The notes beneath the pieces were generated by a model that saw only the letters and a program-made list of their open reading frames with translations, made no database searches and was not told the origin of the DNA. From Seriola aureovittata (Eukaryota; Chordata; Actinopteri; Carangiformes; Carangidae): 64,000 nucleotides of DNA. The stretch lies in NCBI RefSeq assembly GCF_021018895.1, contig NC_079386.1, positions 9,405,835 to 9,469,834 on the forward strand, in the 5' to 3' direction. Shown one piece after another: positions 1 through 11,118 of the stretch (positions are counted from its first letter, which is position 1; each line of letters begins with the position of its first letter). Both the position numbers and the translations under genes were made by a program.

Positions 1-276
1 AAATTTATGAAGATGCCACTTAATAATGGTCGTCCCAGAGGAGACCAAAATATAGAGTTTTCGTGTGAGGTGACTGTGACAAACTAACACTTGAGGCTTT
101 TCAGTCATTTTTTTTTGTGTGTGTTTGTGTGTTTTCTCACTGAATCTTAAATCTTAAATGTGCACAGGTCTGTTAACGGTGACTTAAAGTCAATCTGGCA
201 GACATTAAAAGTTCCTCCTGCTGGACTGTTTAATTATGTCCCCCGTCACCTATTTTGACAGAATGAGTGTAGCCTG

Positions 277-309
<33 letters not shown>

Positions 310-346
310 TCTCCCTAACTTGTTTCCTCTCTGTGTCTCCTTCCAG
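1..346 (+). other. Intron upstream of the candidate 5' UTR exon
   Basis: No gene is visible here. The stretch is T-rich with a short GT-rich patch near 110-135 and ends in a (CT)n tract followed by a pyrimidine-rich run and CAG at 344-346. This looks like a 3' splice site for the exon that follows. If so, the transcription start and promoter of adgrl3 lie left of the window. No TATA box or CpG-rich promoter is seen. Confidence 0.4.
277..302 (+). repeat. (CT)n microsatellite
   Basis: Thirteen uninterrupted CT units, continuing into a CT/T-rich run up to about 345. It lies 45 nt upstream of the candidate exon and forms part of its polypyrimidine context. Confidence 0.9.
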
Positions 347-433
347 GACAGAACATGGTTTTATTATCTGGCATGTGATACGCTGGATTTGTGAGGACAT
401 CACTCAAGAATCACTCACCTTCTCACGCCAAAG
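347..433 (+). other. Candidate non-coding 5' UTR exon of adgrl3
   Basis: An 87-nt segment is bounded by a good 3' splice site (pyrimidine-rich run then TTCCAG at 341-346) and a 5' splice site (CAAAG followed by GTACGG at 434). The sequence between is balanced in composition and free of repeats, unlike its surroundings. It has two ATGs, at 355 and 373, both in one frame, which closes at TGA 376-378. It therefore cannot carry the adgrl3 reading frame and would be 5' UTR. It is on the same strand as the adgrl3 start exon, which itself begins with a splice acceptor, so at least one upstream exon must exist. Assigning this segment to adgrl3 is inference; it could be a chance splice-site pair or belong to another transcript. 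Confidence 0.45.
355..378 (+). other. Short upstream ORF in the candidate 5' UTR exon
   Basis: ATG at 355 opens a frame of seven sense codons (MVLLSGM) closed by TGA at 376-378. The base at -3 is A (AACATGG) and +4 is G, a strong start context by Kozak's rules. If the exon is part of adgrl3 mRNA, this would be an upstream ORF able to damp translation from the main start. Its existence in mRNA rests on the exon call. Confidence 0.35.
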
Positions 434-730
434 GTACGGTACAAATTTTTATCACCATCTGTGAGAGCATCAATCCTGACAAACCGAGCTGAAAATGTCT
501 CATTACAAGTCATGAATACGCAGTAGATCCCAGATTAAGTACACAAGCAGGCCCCCACCCTCCCTAAACACGGTGCAATAATGAAGAACCATTCATGTGG
601 GCCAATTGGGCTTGTTCTTTGTGTGCAGTAGGATGTTTATGAAAATGAATCATGATAGGTGCTCATCCTAATATGCAAATCTGTGGGACATCAGCGGTAA
701 GCCTTTAATTTCTGCCGCCATCGCCATTTC

Positions 731-754
731 TTTTTTTTTTTTTTTTTTTTTTTT
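731..754 (+). repeat. Poly(T) run
   Basis: Twenty-four T in a row followed by a CTT-rich tail. It could be the poly(A) tail of a minus-strand retrocopy, but no recognisable element body adjoins it. Confidence 0.85.
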
Positions 755-1081
755 CTTCTTCTTTTGGGTTGTCAACCATACGTATCTACCGAGCGTGTTT
801 GGATTCCATTCCCAGATGCAAATGATGTTTTCGGTGTAATCATGCAACAGCGCAGCTGACTTCCATTTCTCCACGCCCCGTGTCTCATGCTCCCTGTACT
901 CCTCCCCACCCTCCACCGAAAACCTCCACGCACCGAGCTCTGCCTCCTCTCCCTGTCTGTTTGTCATTGTTGTCTTCTGCAGCCTTGTGTTTGCTCTCTG
1001 CTTCTCCTACTTATCCCCCCCCACCATCCATCTCTTACTCACTTGTCATGCCAGCTAAAGCCCTCCCCTCCTCATCCCATC

Positions 1082-1082
<1 letters not shown>

Positions 1083-1149
<67 letters not shown>

Positions 1150-1150
1150 A
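1083..1150 (+). repeat. (CA)n microsatellite
   Basis: A perfect AC/CA run to 1137, then AAC-interrupted CA units. Open frames reading through it (Thr-His on +, Cys-Val on -) are repeat artefacts. Confidence 0.95.
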
Positions 1151-1319
1151 ACTCTTCCCTACACCTCCAACCAACCCTCTCTATACTGAGCAGAGCCACT
1201 AGCCTCGGCGCCTCCCGTGGTGAGGCTGGATTGAATTCAATTAGCAAGATTGTTTGCCCTCCAGAGTTTACTGGTGGGCTCCGTGGATGATAGGTTTGCC
1301 TGCCGACATCCCCGCTCAC

Positions 1320-1380
1320 TCACACACACACGCACACACACACACATGCACGTACACACACACACACACAAACACACAAA
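1320..1380 (+). repeat. Imperfect (CA)n microsatellite
   Basis: CA units interrupted by CG, TG and AA. This is the second CA tract within 300 bp, and it looks older and more decayed than the first. Confidence 0.9.
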
Positions 1381-3119
1381 CATACCCTGCTACATCCATC
1401 TTTCCTGTTTCCCCTCCATCTGACTCAGTGCCTCCGCCCCTCCTTTCCTCTTTTCCTAACTACTTCCTCGCGGCAGTGCATATTTTGTTTTTTTGTTTTT
1501 TTCTTTTGCATACATTGTTCACACGTTTTCGAGACCCTGTTCATGTTTTTATGTTATTTTACTGCATTGTATTCAATAAGATCAAGGCATAAAAAGCGGC
1601 ACTGAGGGAAAATGTGTCATATCGCCTTTTTTATACGGCCCCAGGGGCTCATATTCTTCATGTGACTGTTTCAGCAGGGTTGATGTGACGGGAGTTTTCA
1701 GAAGAGAATAATTGGGAAATGCATTTGAGCTCAATCCCGCCAACTACACACACACTTCCCAGGATAATCCCATTTTTTTTCATAAATTAATTTGCCAGTT
1801 CGTCAGCACATCCAGCACAAAAGAAAGGGGCGGTAAATGTTGCTGACACAGGAGTAATGGTCACATTAGTTGCAAGGTGAAAATAGAATTGTGCCGTCAT
1901 TTGAATAACATTGAGAGCAGCGGGCGGTGGCTGTGCGTGGCGCTGGCTTGTGCTTTTCAGATATGAAGTGTAAATCTGGTGCAGACATAATGGCCTCGGT
2001 CTCTATTCTGTGTAGCAACCCCGTTTCAGCGACTTGTCCTGCAACCCGCTGCTTTCCTCCCGATGTCATGCTGTGTGACCGTGTACTGGTGCTTCTCAGA
2101 AATCAGATACTGTATTAGTGCTGAAAGATGTCAAATGAATTAAAAGCTGGGAGCCGCTTTGATGATAAATATCCAAATGCTACCCGACGTGGAATTACGA
2201 CCTTCATTTGATGCACCTTCTTTTGCCTAATTTGCGGTCACTTTGGATTAAATCCAGTCTACTTAAGGGAGATCATTTTGGGCAAAGGAAGGCAAAAAAA
2301 ATCCCTACTTGATTTACAAGCATGATATTGTGTGATAGTATAGTGAGAGATTTCTGCAGTTAAGATGTAAAGGGTGTTATTTAGGCAAGGATCTTTTAAT
2401 TTGAAATATCTAGAAACACTTCTATGAACACCTCTTTTCAGCCTTGTTCAAGAATATGAACCTCTGCACCCTCCTACAGTGCTTTGCATACCCAACATGG
2501 TTGCCCATAGCATCCGCCATTCGAGTCGGTTTGACCATAATGGGCAGTGATGACATTAGCCAGGCCAAGTTTTGGTTCTGTTATCTTAAAGCCCTGCCAT
2601 TTGTTTTCATAGTGTGATCCTGTCCGAACTGCTTGAAATGATGCAAAACAGGTCATTTGAATGGGAAGGGAGCGAAATCCTTTTGGCCGATGTCAGCAGT
2701 GTTCTTGAATTTGAATCCTATCCAGAGGTAGTTGACTTTGCGCGTCTTTGTTGTTGTTGACCTGTTACTTGGGCAACTGCGGTCAGCACCAAAGCAGCCT
2801 GCCTCAAGGGTACCAGCATCAAAACCCTCTAAATGACCGAATTATTTAAGAGGCACACATTGCATTGATGTAGTGCATGCCCGGTAATGACAAATTTGTT
2901 GACCCCCTCCAGCAAATTGCTGTTGTCAAGACGACAGCAACCTGCTGGAAATGTATTCGCTCAGACGTGTGTGGTCATTTTGTTGTTCATGTGAGAACAC
3001 TCCTGCAGTTACATGAAAACATGACTTAGTCATGTCATCATCCCTTTTATATTATATATTTATTTTATATTATATTATGTAAACTCTGGTTGAAGGATGA
3101 ATGTGGTGCATAAATGTAA

Positions 3120-3290
3120 TGTGTTTATGTGCCAGATCTTCCAACTGATCTGATTATTAATGATTTTAACCTCAAGCAAATTCACATACCTCCATTTATT
3201 AGCTTTTAGAATCATTAAGGAGTAGCATTAATTAGGCCATGTGTGTGGCCCCCTCTTTATGAATAAATTAAAGGTAGATTCACACAACAG
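3120..3290. other. Possible conserved non-coding element
   Basis: A low-complexity-free AT-rich stretch with clustered homeodomain-type cores: TTATTAATGATTTTAA near 3151, CATTTATTAGC near 3193 and ATTAATTAGG near 3227. Such composition is common in vertebrate intronic enhancers of neural genes. No alignment was available, so this is only a suggestion. Confidence 0.2.
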
Positions 3291-3668
3291 CTCGCCGCAC
3301 TTGGACATTTATGTCCCTTTGTTTTGTTCTGAACTGAGGCAGCTGTAACTTTAATTATTCACAGTGTTGTTGAGTTCTTTAGGAGATATATTCATCTGTA
3401 TATGGCGGGTCATGCTTGATCAGCAGCTGGTGTGCGTATACTTACAGTAAATGTCTATGTAATACGTCTTAATGTAGTGTTAGCTGAGACACTGTGCATG
3501 TCCTCCCCCCCTCAACTTCTTCCAATACAATATTCATGTCTTCAGTGGGTCTTCATCACTCTCCCGCACTGCATTATCATCATAAAAGCACTTTTTTTCC
3601 CCCACTGTGATTTCTGCATGCATCCATGCATTTTTAAACAGTGTATCTCCCTAAATAAGGGGGTTTTT

Positions 3669-4086
3669 AAGGAGCTATTTGTAAGTTTTACTATTGCTAC
3701 ATAGCCAACTTTAGCATTAACAGCTGTTTACTTGCCAGTCTTGCCAAGAGCTTCAGCCATCGTTGCATTCACAAGAGGTTATAATACACCCTCTAAGCAG
3801 CGCTACTTCTTCAAGGCAGCTACAGTGACTCGATATTGGAAAGTGATCAGACGGGCCAAGCGGCTGGGGCTAGCTGGTTAGCATGCTAACTTGAGTAGTA
3901 GAAAAGAAGTGACAGAAATAGAAGCAAAACAAAAGGGTTGCCTTACATCACTGGAGACAGCTTTTGACAAGTAGAGGAATGAACTGTGATGCTGAACTCA
4001 CAATGTTTCTTCTAGTGTGGTAAGTAAACAGCTGTTAATGCTAAGGTTGGCTATTTAGCAATAGCAAAACTTGCAAATAGCTCCTT
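3669..4086. mobile_element. Non-autonomous inverted-repeat element (MITE-like), 418 bp
   Basis: The left end (3669-3732, starting AAGGAGCTATTTGTAAGTTT) is matched almost base for base by the reverse complement of the right end (4023-4086, ending AAATAGCTCCTT). This gives terminal inverted repeats of about 64 bp. The interior has no transposase reading frame and contains a GCTAGCTGGTTAGCATGCTAAC segment of the kind seen in dispersed fish repeats. Both ends are flanked by T/A-rich sequence (TTTTTAA left, TTTAAT right), but I cannot fix the target duplication. It is most likely a DNA transposon derivative mobilised in trans; the superfamily is undecided. Confidence 0.8.
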
Positions 4087-4186
4087 TAATACGGTGCTAA
4101 GAGGCTTTTCACACAACTGGACAAATCAATGGCTCAGCTGCAGTTCATTTAAGTTAAAAGATGTGAAAGGAAATTTGTTTAATGCC

Positions 4187-4588
4187 AAGATGCTCCCATC
4201 TGTCTGTTAAGTATGGTTAGCTTTGCTTAGCATAAAGGCTGGAAACAGGGGGGGGGGGGGGGGGGGGGGGGGCTGTCCCGGCTCTGTCCAAAGGTAACAA
4301 AATCTGCATAGCAACACCTCTACTCAGCTAACGAATTAACACGTTATATCTTCGTTTAAATCATTCAAGAAAAATTCAGGACCATGCTCCTACTTACGTG
4401 TTAATTAGCGAGCTTCAGCTGGTGAGCTGGTGAATATTCTTACCTTTGAACACAGCCGGGCAAACTGTATTCCCTCGTTTCCAGTCTCGCTATAGGCTAA
4501 GCTGACCACCCGCTGACAGACATGAGAGTGGTAACAAAATCTTCTCATCCTTCTCACATATTTTCTAAAATGTTGAACTATTTCTTTA
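4187..4588. mobile_element. Fold-back (MITE-like) repeat, second family, with poly(G) expansion
   Basis: The right half (about 4478-4588: TTTCCAGTCTCGCTATAGGC, later ATGAGAGTGG, CTTCTCATCC, ending AAATGTTGAACTATTTCTTT) is broadly the reverse complement of the left half (CCCATCTGTCTGTTAAG, GGTTAGCTTTGCTTAGCATA, GGCTGGAAACAG). The middle reads TGTCCAAAGGTAACAAAATC and TTAACACGTTATATC. I recognise this layout as an abundant percomorph intron repeat. The left end is degenerate. The stretch after GGAAACAG has grown into 25 consecutive G. A partial copy of the same family lies at 12577-12715. Boundaries are approximate. Confidence 0.7.
4248..4272 (+). repeat. Poly(G) run inside the fold-back element
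   Basis: Twenty-five consecutive G follow the GGAAACA motif of the host repeat. Such a run can form G-quadruplexes and is a likely length-variable and sequencing-error-prone site. Confidence 0.9.
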
Positions 4589-4667
4589 ACATTTTGTCTT
4601 ATGGAGTGATTTATGGAAAAATACACTTTGGTTACAACTTTTAGTGTTTCTCTCTCACAATAAATCT

Positions 4668-4676
<9 letters not shown>

Positions 4677-4713
<37 letters not shown>
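4677..4713 (+). repeat. (CA)n microsatellite
   Basis: An uninterrupted AC run about 90 bp right of the fold-back element, preceded by CACACATATAC. Confidence 0.95.
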
Positions 4714-4715
<2 letters not shown>

Positions 4716-7589
4716 GCCACAGTGTTATTGCTTGTCGTCCCCCTACCTCCTCAGTCGCAGAGGGCTATGCAGGTGAACATTTCACTTGTGTTGATTGCCA
4801 GAGGTAAGAGTCCCTTCGACAATAGTGCCCCCCAAGTCTGACAGAGAGAACGGTAAATTTGGACAGAGCTATTTCGGTATGAGAAGGGGTTACTGGGATG
4901 TTAGCACAAGTGTCTTGTCATGTGCCTGGCTGCTCTCCTGATACCTGCCCTGACAGTTTGGGTGTCTTGATAAAACAACACCCTTGACAGCAAACTCACA
5001 GAGCAGCTCCGTGGTCTCTCTCCATCTTCCTCTGCCACTCCTTCCTCTCCCACTGTGTCTGTCTGTTGCCCCCCCCGTCCTCCTCGCCGTGACCATTTAT
5101 GCTAATGTAAACGAACAGGACGATCTGTTGATGACGATTAGATTCAAGCGCTGCTTGCACCTCTGGGGCTACGCTGATATCATCTGACATGACAGAAGGA
5201 TCCAAAGCAGCAATGGCTCTAATTTAAAAGACACTGATGTTATTTGAGCTCCAAGGCATTAGGTTGGAGATATGGTAAGTTGATACTGAAGTCACATGCT
5301 GATATATAGTAGAAGCTGTTCAAATGTATGAAGTCCAGAGAGATGCCCACTAACTTGGAGAGTTTTTCCTCTTTGGTTTTTGTAACACTGAGTCTCCCTT
5401 GAACTTCTACTGCACTCTGTCCAAAGCTTCAGCTCCAGCAAGGTGTGCAGCTCTAATCAGCTCTGTTTGATGTGCGGAGGCAGCAGGCTTTACGGAGGAG
5501 CCAAGATCTCTTAGGACATTAAGGGGAGAGGAGAGGAGGGAGAGGCAGAGATTACTGCTGGTCTTTTTATAGAGGATCACTCCATCTTGTTCTTTTTAGC
5601 TCACTCATTAGTTCTCGCTTCCCCCCGGAGGGTGATTCTCTCTTTCTGTCTCTCACCAAGACCAAGGCCACTTCCCTCACGTTGGCAAAGGAACCCGTCT
5701 GGCTATCAGTTAACCAAATATGATTCTCCAGCCTTTCTGTCGTTATCAAGTCACAGTCTAAAAGCGCTTGTGTGGTCAGAGCTGCTCCCGCTCTGGTAGG
5801 TATGGGAAAAGAAAAAAAAAGAAAAGAAAAAAGAATCAGCCCAGGAGAGGAAAGGGTAGTCAGATGAATAATGACTGCACACGCTTTCCTTTTGTTGGCG
5901 AGTGGAGGCTGTGGATCCAATGACATGCCTTTTCTTCATTTTGTCCCCCTAATTCCCTCCATTTCCTCCCTCCCTTTGGCTAGTACCTGTGAAATCAGAC
6001 ATCCCGCCGGTTGCCCGTCAAAAAAATAACCAACACTCCGCCACTCTGCGACTGGCTGTCAGGGGAGTTCAGCGCCTGACAACCGGCGCACACACTGAGG
6101 TAATCAGAAGTTGTCAAAACGTGAAGTGTCCTCTGCTATGACTGAGAGAGTGCTCTGTGTTTGCCTGTCCGACGTCAGCGCTTTGGCGACAGTGTAGGTG
6201 TGCTAATGGCCTCTTTATCAACGGGGATCATTAAATAATGTCCCGCGACTGCATATTTGGCAGCAAAATTGTTGTTTAGCAGAGGAAAATGGAGACACAG
6301 ACAGATAATAGGAGCTTGTTGTCACTGCCAGCCTACTACCCAACCCAGTTGTGTGATGGAGCACTTTCATACACTTTCATGACCTCTTATGATTATACAT
6401 CATTTTCAAGTACGCCGAATGCTGTTCCTTTTACGTATTCCCAAGTGGTTTATGAAAATTTAATTTACATATTTGTTCTCCAATACGAGCGGCCTGCTCC
6501 TCGGCCCCTTCCGATAGGAAGCTCCTGCCTTGTAAAAACACAACCGGAGAAATTATTGATTTGCATCTGTTTATCCGGGGTGAAGCGGAGCACCTCCCTG
6601 CGTTTGAGGATCCCGAAGGGTGTCATCACAGCCGTCTGTCCTTTTTACACTGGCTCTAAACCGCGGACAGGGGGCTGCAATCTGTTTCCGCCCTCCCTTG
6701 AATTTTATTTACAGCCCCAGCCTGGCAATAAAGCCCAAAATTTATGACTTACTTTTTAATTAGAAATAATGTCTTGTAGAGTTAAAGTGATGGATGGTTT
6801 AATCAATATATAGACTGCGGCTGGCCATATGATGAACGTCGCTATTGACAGCGCGCAGAGTAGCCTAACTTAACACTTTGTCTTTCAAAGAAATATGTAG
6901 TGTTTTGTCTGGGGAGGGAAACTGTACACTGCCCCTTTCTATGTCTCTTCATTCTTCCTCCTTCCACTTTACTGTCTCTTGCTTCTCTGTCAACACTTTC
7001 TCTCAACAGGCAGTGTTTTCTCCAGAATGAATCAACCTCTTCTGTCACACCGTATTGAAGCAATTATTTTACTTCAGTGAAACCCCATTGTGTCGTGGGC
7101 CTCATTTGCTCAGGTTTAAATAAAATAAGTGCTGAAGGTGGGTTCTTGTGAATGGAAACTGACAAGCTGGGTGGAATGCAATTCTCAAATAGGTAGGGAT
7201 TTTTCTTTCTTTTTTTTTCTTGGGTAAAACGTTTTTTTTTTTTTTTCCTCAGGTTCAGAGAAAAGAGAGAGCAGAAAGGATTTTCAAGTAGAACAATTAA
7301 ATAGGAATCAGGTAAATGGGATTTGTTTCCTGACTCTGGGGATGATTGCGTAATATACACTGGGGATGGAATTATGGTACTTGACAACTGAAGTTCAATT
7401 TTGTCACTTGTGGCTTATTGTGAAGTGCTTACTCTGAACAGGGCTGTGCTGAATTCAGTGTGCCAGACAACGCCAAACACTGATCAGATATGGGAGCAGT
7501 GTTCAAATTCTCTCTCACTATGTAATGTAATTTTCAAGTACACAATGTCAAGGTTGTGAAGACTTTACGACATGTGGGATTTGCCAACC

Positions 7590-7735
7590 ACAAATTTCTG
7601 GAGAACCGAGGTGATGTCTGCAAACTCTTTGTTTTGACCGGCAAACGGTCCGAAACCCAAACGCGATTTTACGAATGCGGCGTTTGTCCTGACCTAGACG
7701 ATTAATCCATTAACAGAATTGCTGCAGAGTACTTG
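7590..7735 (+). repeat. Dispersed fish repeat fragment, forward copy
   Basis: The segment contains GAGGTGATGTCTGCAAACTC, TTTGTTTTGACCGGCAAACG, GTCCGAAACCCAAA and GACGATTAATCCATTAACAG in order. The reverse complement of the same series of motifs is found at 28400-28695. I recognise this as a common teleost interspersed repeat that carries CGATTAATCGA-like motifs, but I cannot name the family. The copy is partial and diverged. Confidence 0.55.
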
Positions 7736-8255
7736 TACTGTCAAAAACAAATCAATGAATCCACTCAAAATTTCCAATCTAACTCTACACATTTCTGCCA
7801 CTGAAATTTTAAAGTGCGTATATGTTGTGTTTGAAAGAATGGCAAGAATGAATTAGCCGAAAGCGACACACAGAATGCACCAATTTCCACAGGAATGTCT
7901 CCCTTTCCCTACAAACAAAAACTTATGCCATTAAAATAGTTGACATGAAAAAAAAAAAAAATTACACATAGGCGCTTTAACTTTAAAAAGTCAGCCCAGT
8001 GTGTTCTTTCATTCTAAGTTTCAAAAGCCTAACGCAAAGTAAGGGTGAACATATTACACAGGCTCGAGTCAAAGTTAATAAAGTTAATAATTAGAAACTC
8101 GAGACAGTGACAGAAGGTGAATCACATTTAGGCCACAGTATTTTTGTGTCCTTCCTTCACGGTCACAAATTAATCATTGGAACGTGATGCTTGTCGCTAC
8201 CATCCAGACCACCTACCTCAGAGAGAACACTAATAAACAGGATAATCTTATCCAT

Positions 8256-8272
8256 ACACACACACACACACA

Positions 8273-8307
<35 letters not shown>
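8256..8307 (+). repeat. (CA)n microsatellite
   Basis: A CA run with one TA interruption near 8279-8280. Confidence 0.95.
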
Positions 8308-9578
8308 GGCAATATAACATCACCTGTCCTCTAAAACCAACCACAATACCTTTCCTCTTATTGATTAGTGTTGCATTCACTGCCCAGGGCCAGCAGAGGC
8401 CTTGGTAATGACTTTATGCTTTGTTTTCATGGTCTTTGGAATAGAATAACCATGGATGACATGGATCCCGCGCTATGAGTCCCTCTGGTCAATGGTTAAC
8501 TGTTCTGCGGCAATTCAAAGCATCCGGGCTCTGTCGCAACTGACCGCTCTCCTGTAGATCTTGACCTGGGAATGTTTTCTTCACCCCCCCACCCCCTCCT
8601 CATCCTAATTTCTGCTCTTTTCTCCATTCGCTCATTCTGCTTGCATGTCTTAGCTTATCTGCTTCCTTTGTGCAACATAAGCTTGTAGATAAGCAGTATA
8701 TTGGGCAGGGTTACTCATGTCTGTCTTGTTCATTCATCGGAATCCTCTAATTCCCCCCCCCCTCCCCAGAAACCTATTTCCCAGACTGCAGGTGGCCCGT
8801 GTTGCAACATGGAGGGCATGCCTGATCTCTCCAGAGCAAACATAGACATTTAGTCACTGCCGACGCTTTTGTGTTCCCTATGAGTGCCGGTAATGCCCCC
8901 GATACGTATGTGCACGGCGAGTGTACACATGACTAATCTCAGTGTAAAAACATGCCACTGATGGGTCCGTAGCTTTGGCCGAGATTAGCCATGAAGTGAG
9001 GAATTATTCATTTGTTGTGTTTGCCCCTTCGTCATTCTCGGGGTTGACGGATAGGTGGCATGTACAAAGTAAACAGAATCCTGCTGAAGATCTGAAACAG
9101 TGGTTACCCATAAGCCCTAAAGTCCACAGGTGTTTCCAGTTGCGCTAAGTCTCGAAAATGCGTAGCCTCCGGCGGGCTTAAGGCCGTCTTTCTCAAAGCA
9201 CGACCCAGTTCTTACAGTTCCATGACACACAGCACAGTAACTATGTTAGAGGAGGGTTTTTTTTTTTTCATTGGAAATGAGCAGTTACAAACCTGAGTAA
9301 GAGTAATGCCCTGAGACTCCAACTGGACTTGTTCATCGGTCAGGGTCACTGCCGACCATGATCTCTGTTCTGGGCAGTTAATTAGGAATTAGAACATGGC
9401 ATGACCCTCAGGATGTTCTCCATGGTTAGAATAATGAACACCTGGAAATGGCGAGGAGCGGGGGGGTCCTTTGGCTTGTGCACAAGTCATTCCATTAAGA
9501 CTTCTGAACTCCTGTGGCCTTTATATAGTTGCGCTTTTTTTTCTTTCCTCCATTTCTTCCCAGTCTTCTGACATCAAA

Positions 9579-9583
<5 letters not shown>

Positions 9584-9651
<68 letters not shown>
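9584..9651 (+). repeat. Compound (TA)n(CA)n microsatellite
   Basis: Fifty-seven bases of alternating T and A run directly into five CA units. The TA part is a perfect self-complementary tract that could extrude as a cruciform. Confidence 0.95.
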
Positions 9652-9799
9652 GTATGTATGTTTTTTTTTCCTTTTTTTCATTCTTTTTGAACAAGTGTGG
9701 GCACGAGGCAGTGGTCTCTTGCTGGATAAATTGGATTCCTATTTGACATAAGATCTATGATATAATACAGTTTGAGATACACTGAATTTTATTTAAGCA

Positions 9800-9990
9800 C
9801 ACATTATATTTAATGAAATCCTACCCTGTGCCAATGAAATCCTTTGCAAACCAATTTAACTCTCTTCCCTCTTTACATTAATTAGATTGCTGTAATTTCA
9901 TAATTTGACAATTCTTTCAGGTTTGCCTGATTATTTAGCCCCATTCCTTAATTTCATTAGGCAATTTATCAAGTAGCCTGTTGAAAGAAA
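9800..9990. other. Possible conserved non-coding element
   Basis: A repeat-free AT-rich stretch with many TAAT/ATTA cores (TTACATTAATTAGATTGCTG near 9876, TTAATTTCATTAGGCAATTT near 9949) and a balanced mixture of GC words between them. This is suggestive of a regulatory block in the adgrl3 intron, but only cross-species alignment could show it. Confidence 0.2.
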
Positions 9991-10670
9991 TGCACAGTTA
10001 TATATTGTGTTTGTTTTTTTTTTCAGAGCATGAAAAAGCCTTTCTTGATTACCACATTTCACCGTGCTGTGAGTTATTACAAATATCTGCCTGTAACAGA
10101 AATACAGTCAAAGTAAAAATAAAAAAAAAAGTATGAGATAATGTGAATAAAGGAAAAGAAAATATACTTTGCAGCAATGCACCCTGGTGTGTATGTTGTT
10201 TGGGGAGTTCGGATATCGTAGCCTGGCTGTAATTCCTAGTAAAATCTGTGTTGCCTGCTTCTATCTAGTTTTCCATTTGTATCGTCAAAACAAAAAAGTG
10301 CCTCGGTGCTGTTTGTGTATTCAGAGAGGAATGCAGCCCAGGTGGAGCGTGGGTTCCACAGCTAAAAATACAGTCCCTAAAAATTACATACACATGCTGT
10401 GTTTAAAAAAAAAAAAAAAAAAATCTAATTTAACCCATAATTCACATATTGCTTTCCTGGTGCAAGCTGGTGTGTTCATACGGGGCGATAGAGATTTTTA
10501 ACATTCCCCGTGTATATTTCCCCGTGCGCCATATCATAATGATTTGGCTCGATGCCTTGATTCGAATTGGTGGATTTTTCCACCCTGAACAGGTAGAATG
10601 CGATACATCTGCTCACAGGACACATTATTTTATCAACTGCATTTTCAGGTCACAGTGCAGTTCAGAAGGT

Positions 10671-10671
<1 letters not shown>

Positions 10672-10707
<36 letters not shown>
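10672..10707 (+). repeat. (GT)n microsatellite
   Basis: A perfect GT run of 18 units, flanked by unique sequence. Confidence 0.95.
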
Positions 10708-10708
<1 letters not shown>

Positions 10709-11095
10709 TGTCCCTCCCCTTGTCTATGCTGGCAGTGAGCATGCCCCAGTACACACAGTCCCTAGATGCAGTCTGGCAGGCCTAGTGAATCATCTTCCCG
10801 TCACAGGTGGAGGAAATACAACAGCGGGATTGGCAGTCCAAAGGTGGCGTCTGGCCCACTGTTGAGTGAGGTGTTTGGCTTGCTTCCTCTGGAAATGAGG
10901 ATATTTTTTCATGCAGGACGGAGGGAGGGGGAGGGGTGGGGGGTTAGCCGTGCAAGTTTTTTTATTTTTCTCTACCCAGAAAGAGCCCGGCGGTGATGCT
11001 GCACATTTCAAAGCGTATACATGAGTTCCCGAACATATCTAGGATCAGTCAGCTTGTCCACATATACATACGGTGGCGGGAGTCTTCCGCCGGCT

Positions 11096-11118
11096 TGTTT
11101 GTTTGTTTGTTTGTTTGT
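11096..11118 (+). repeat. (TTTG)n short tandem repeat
   Basis: About five TTTG units followed by TATGT. This is a short tetranucleotide microsatellite. Confidence 0.85.
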
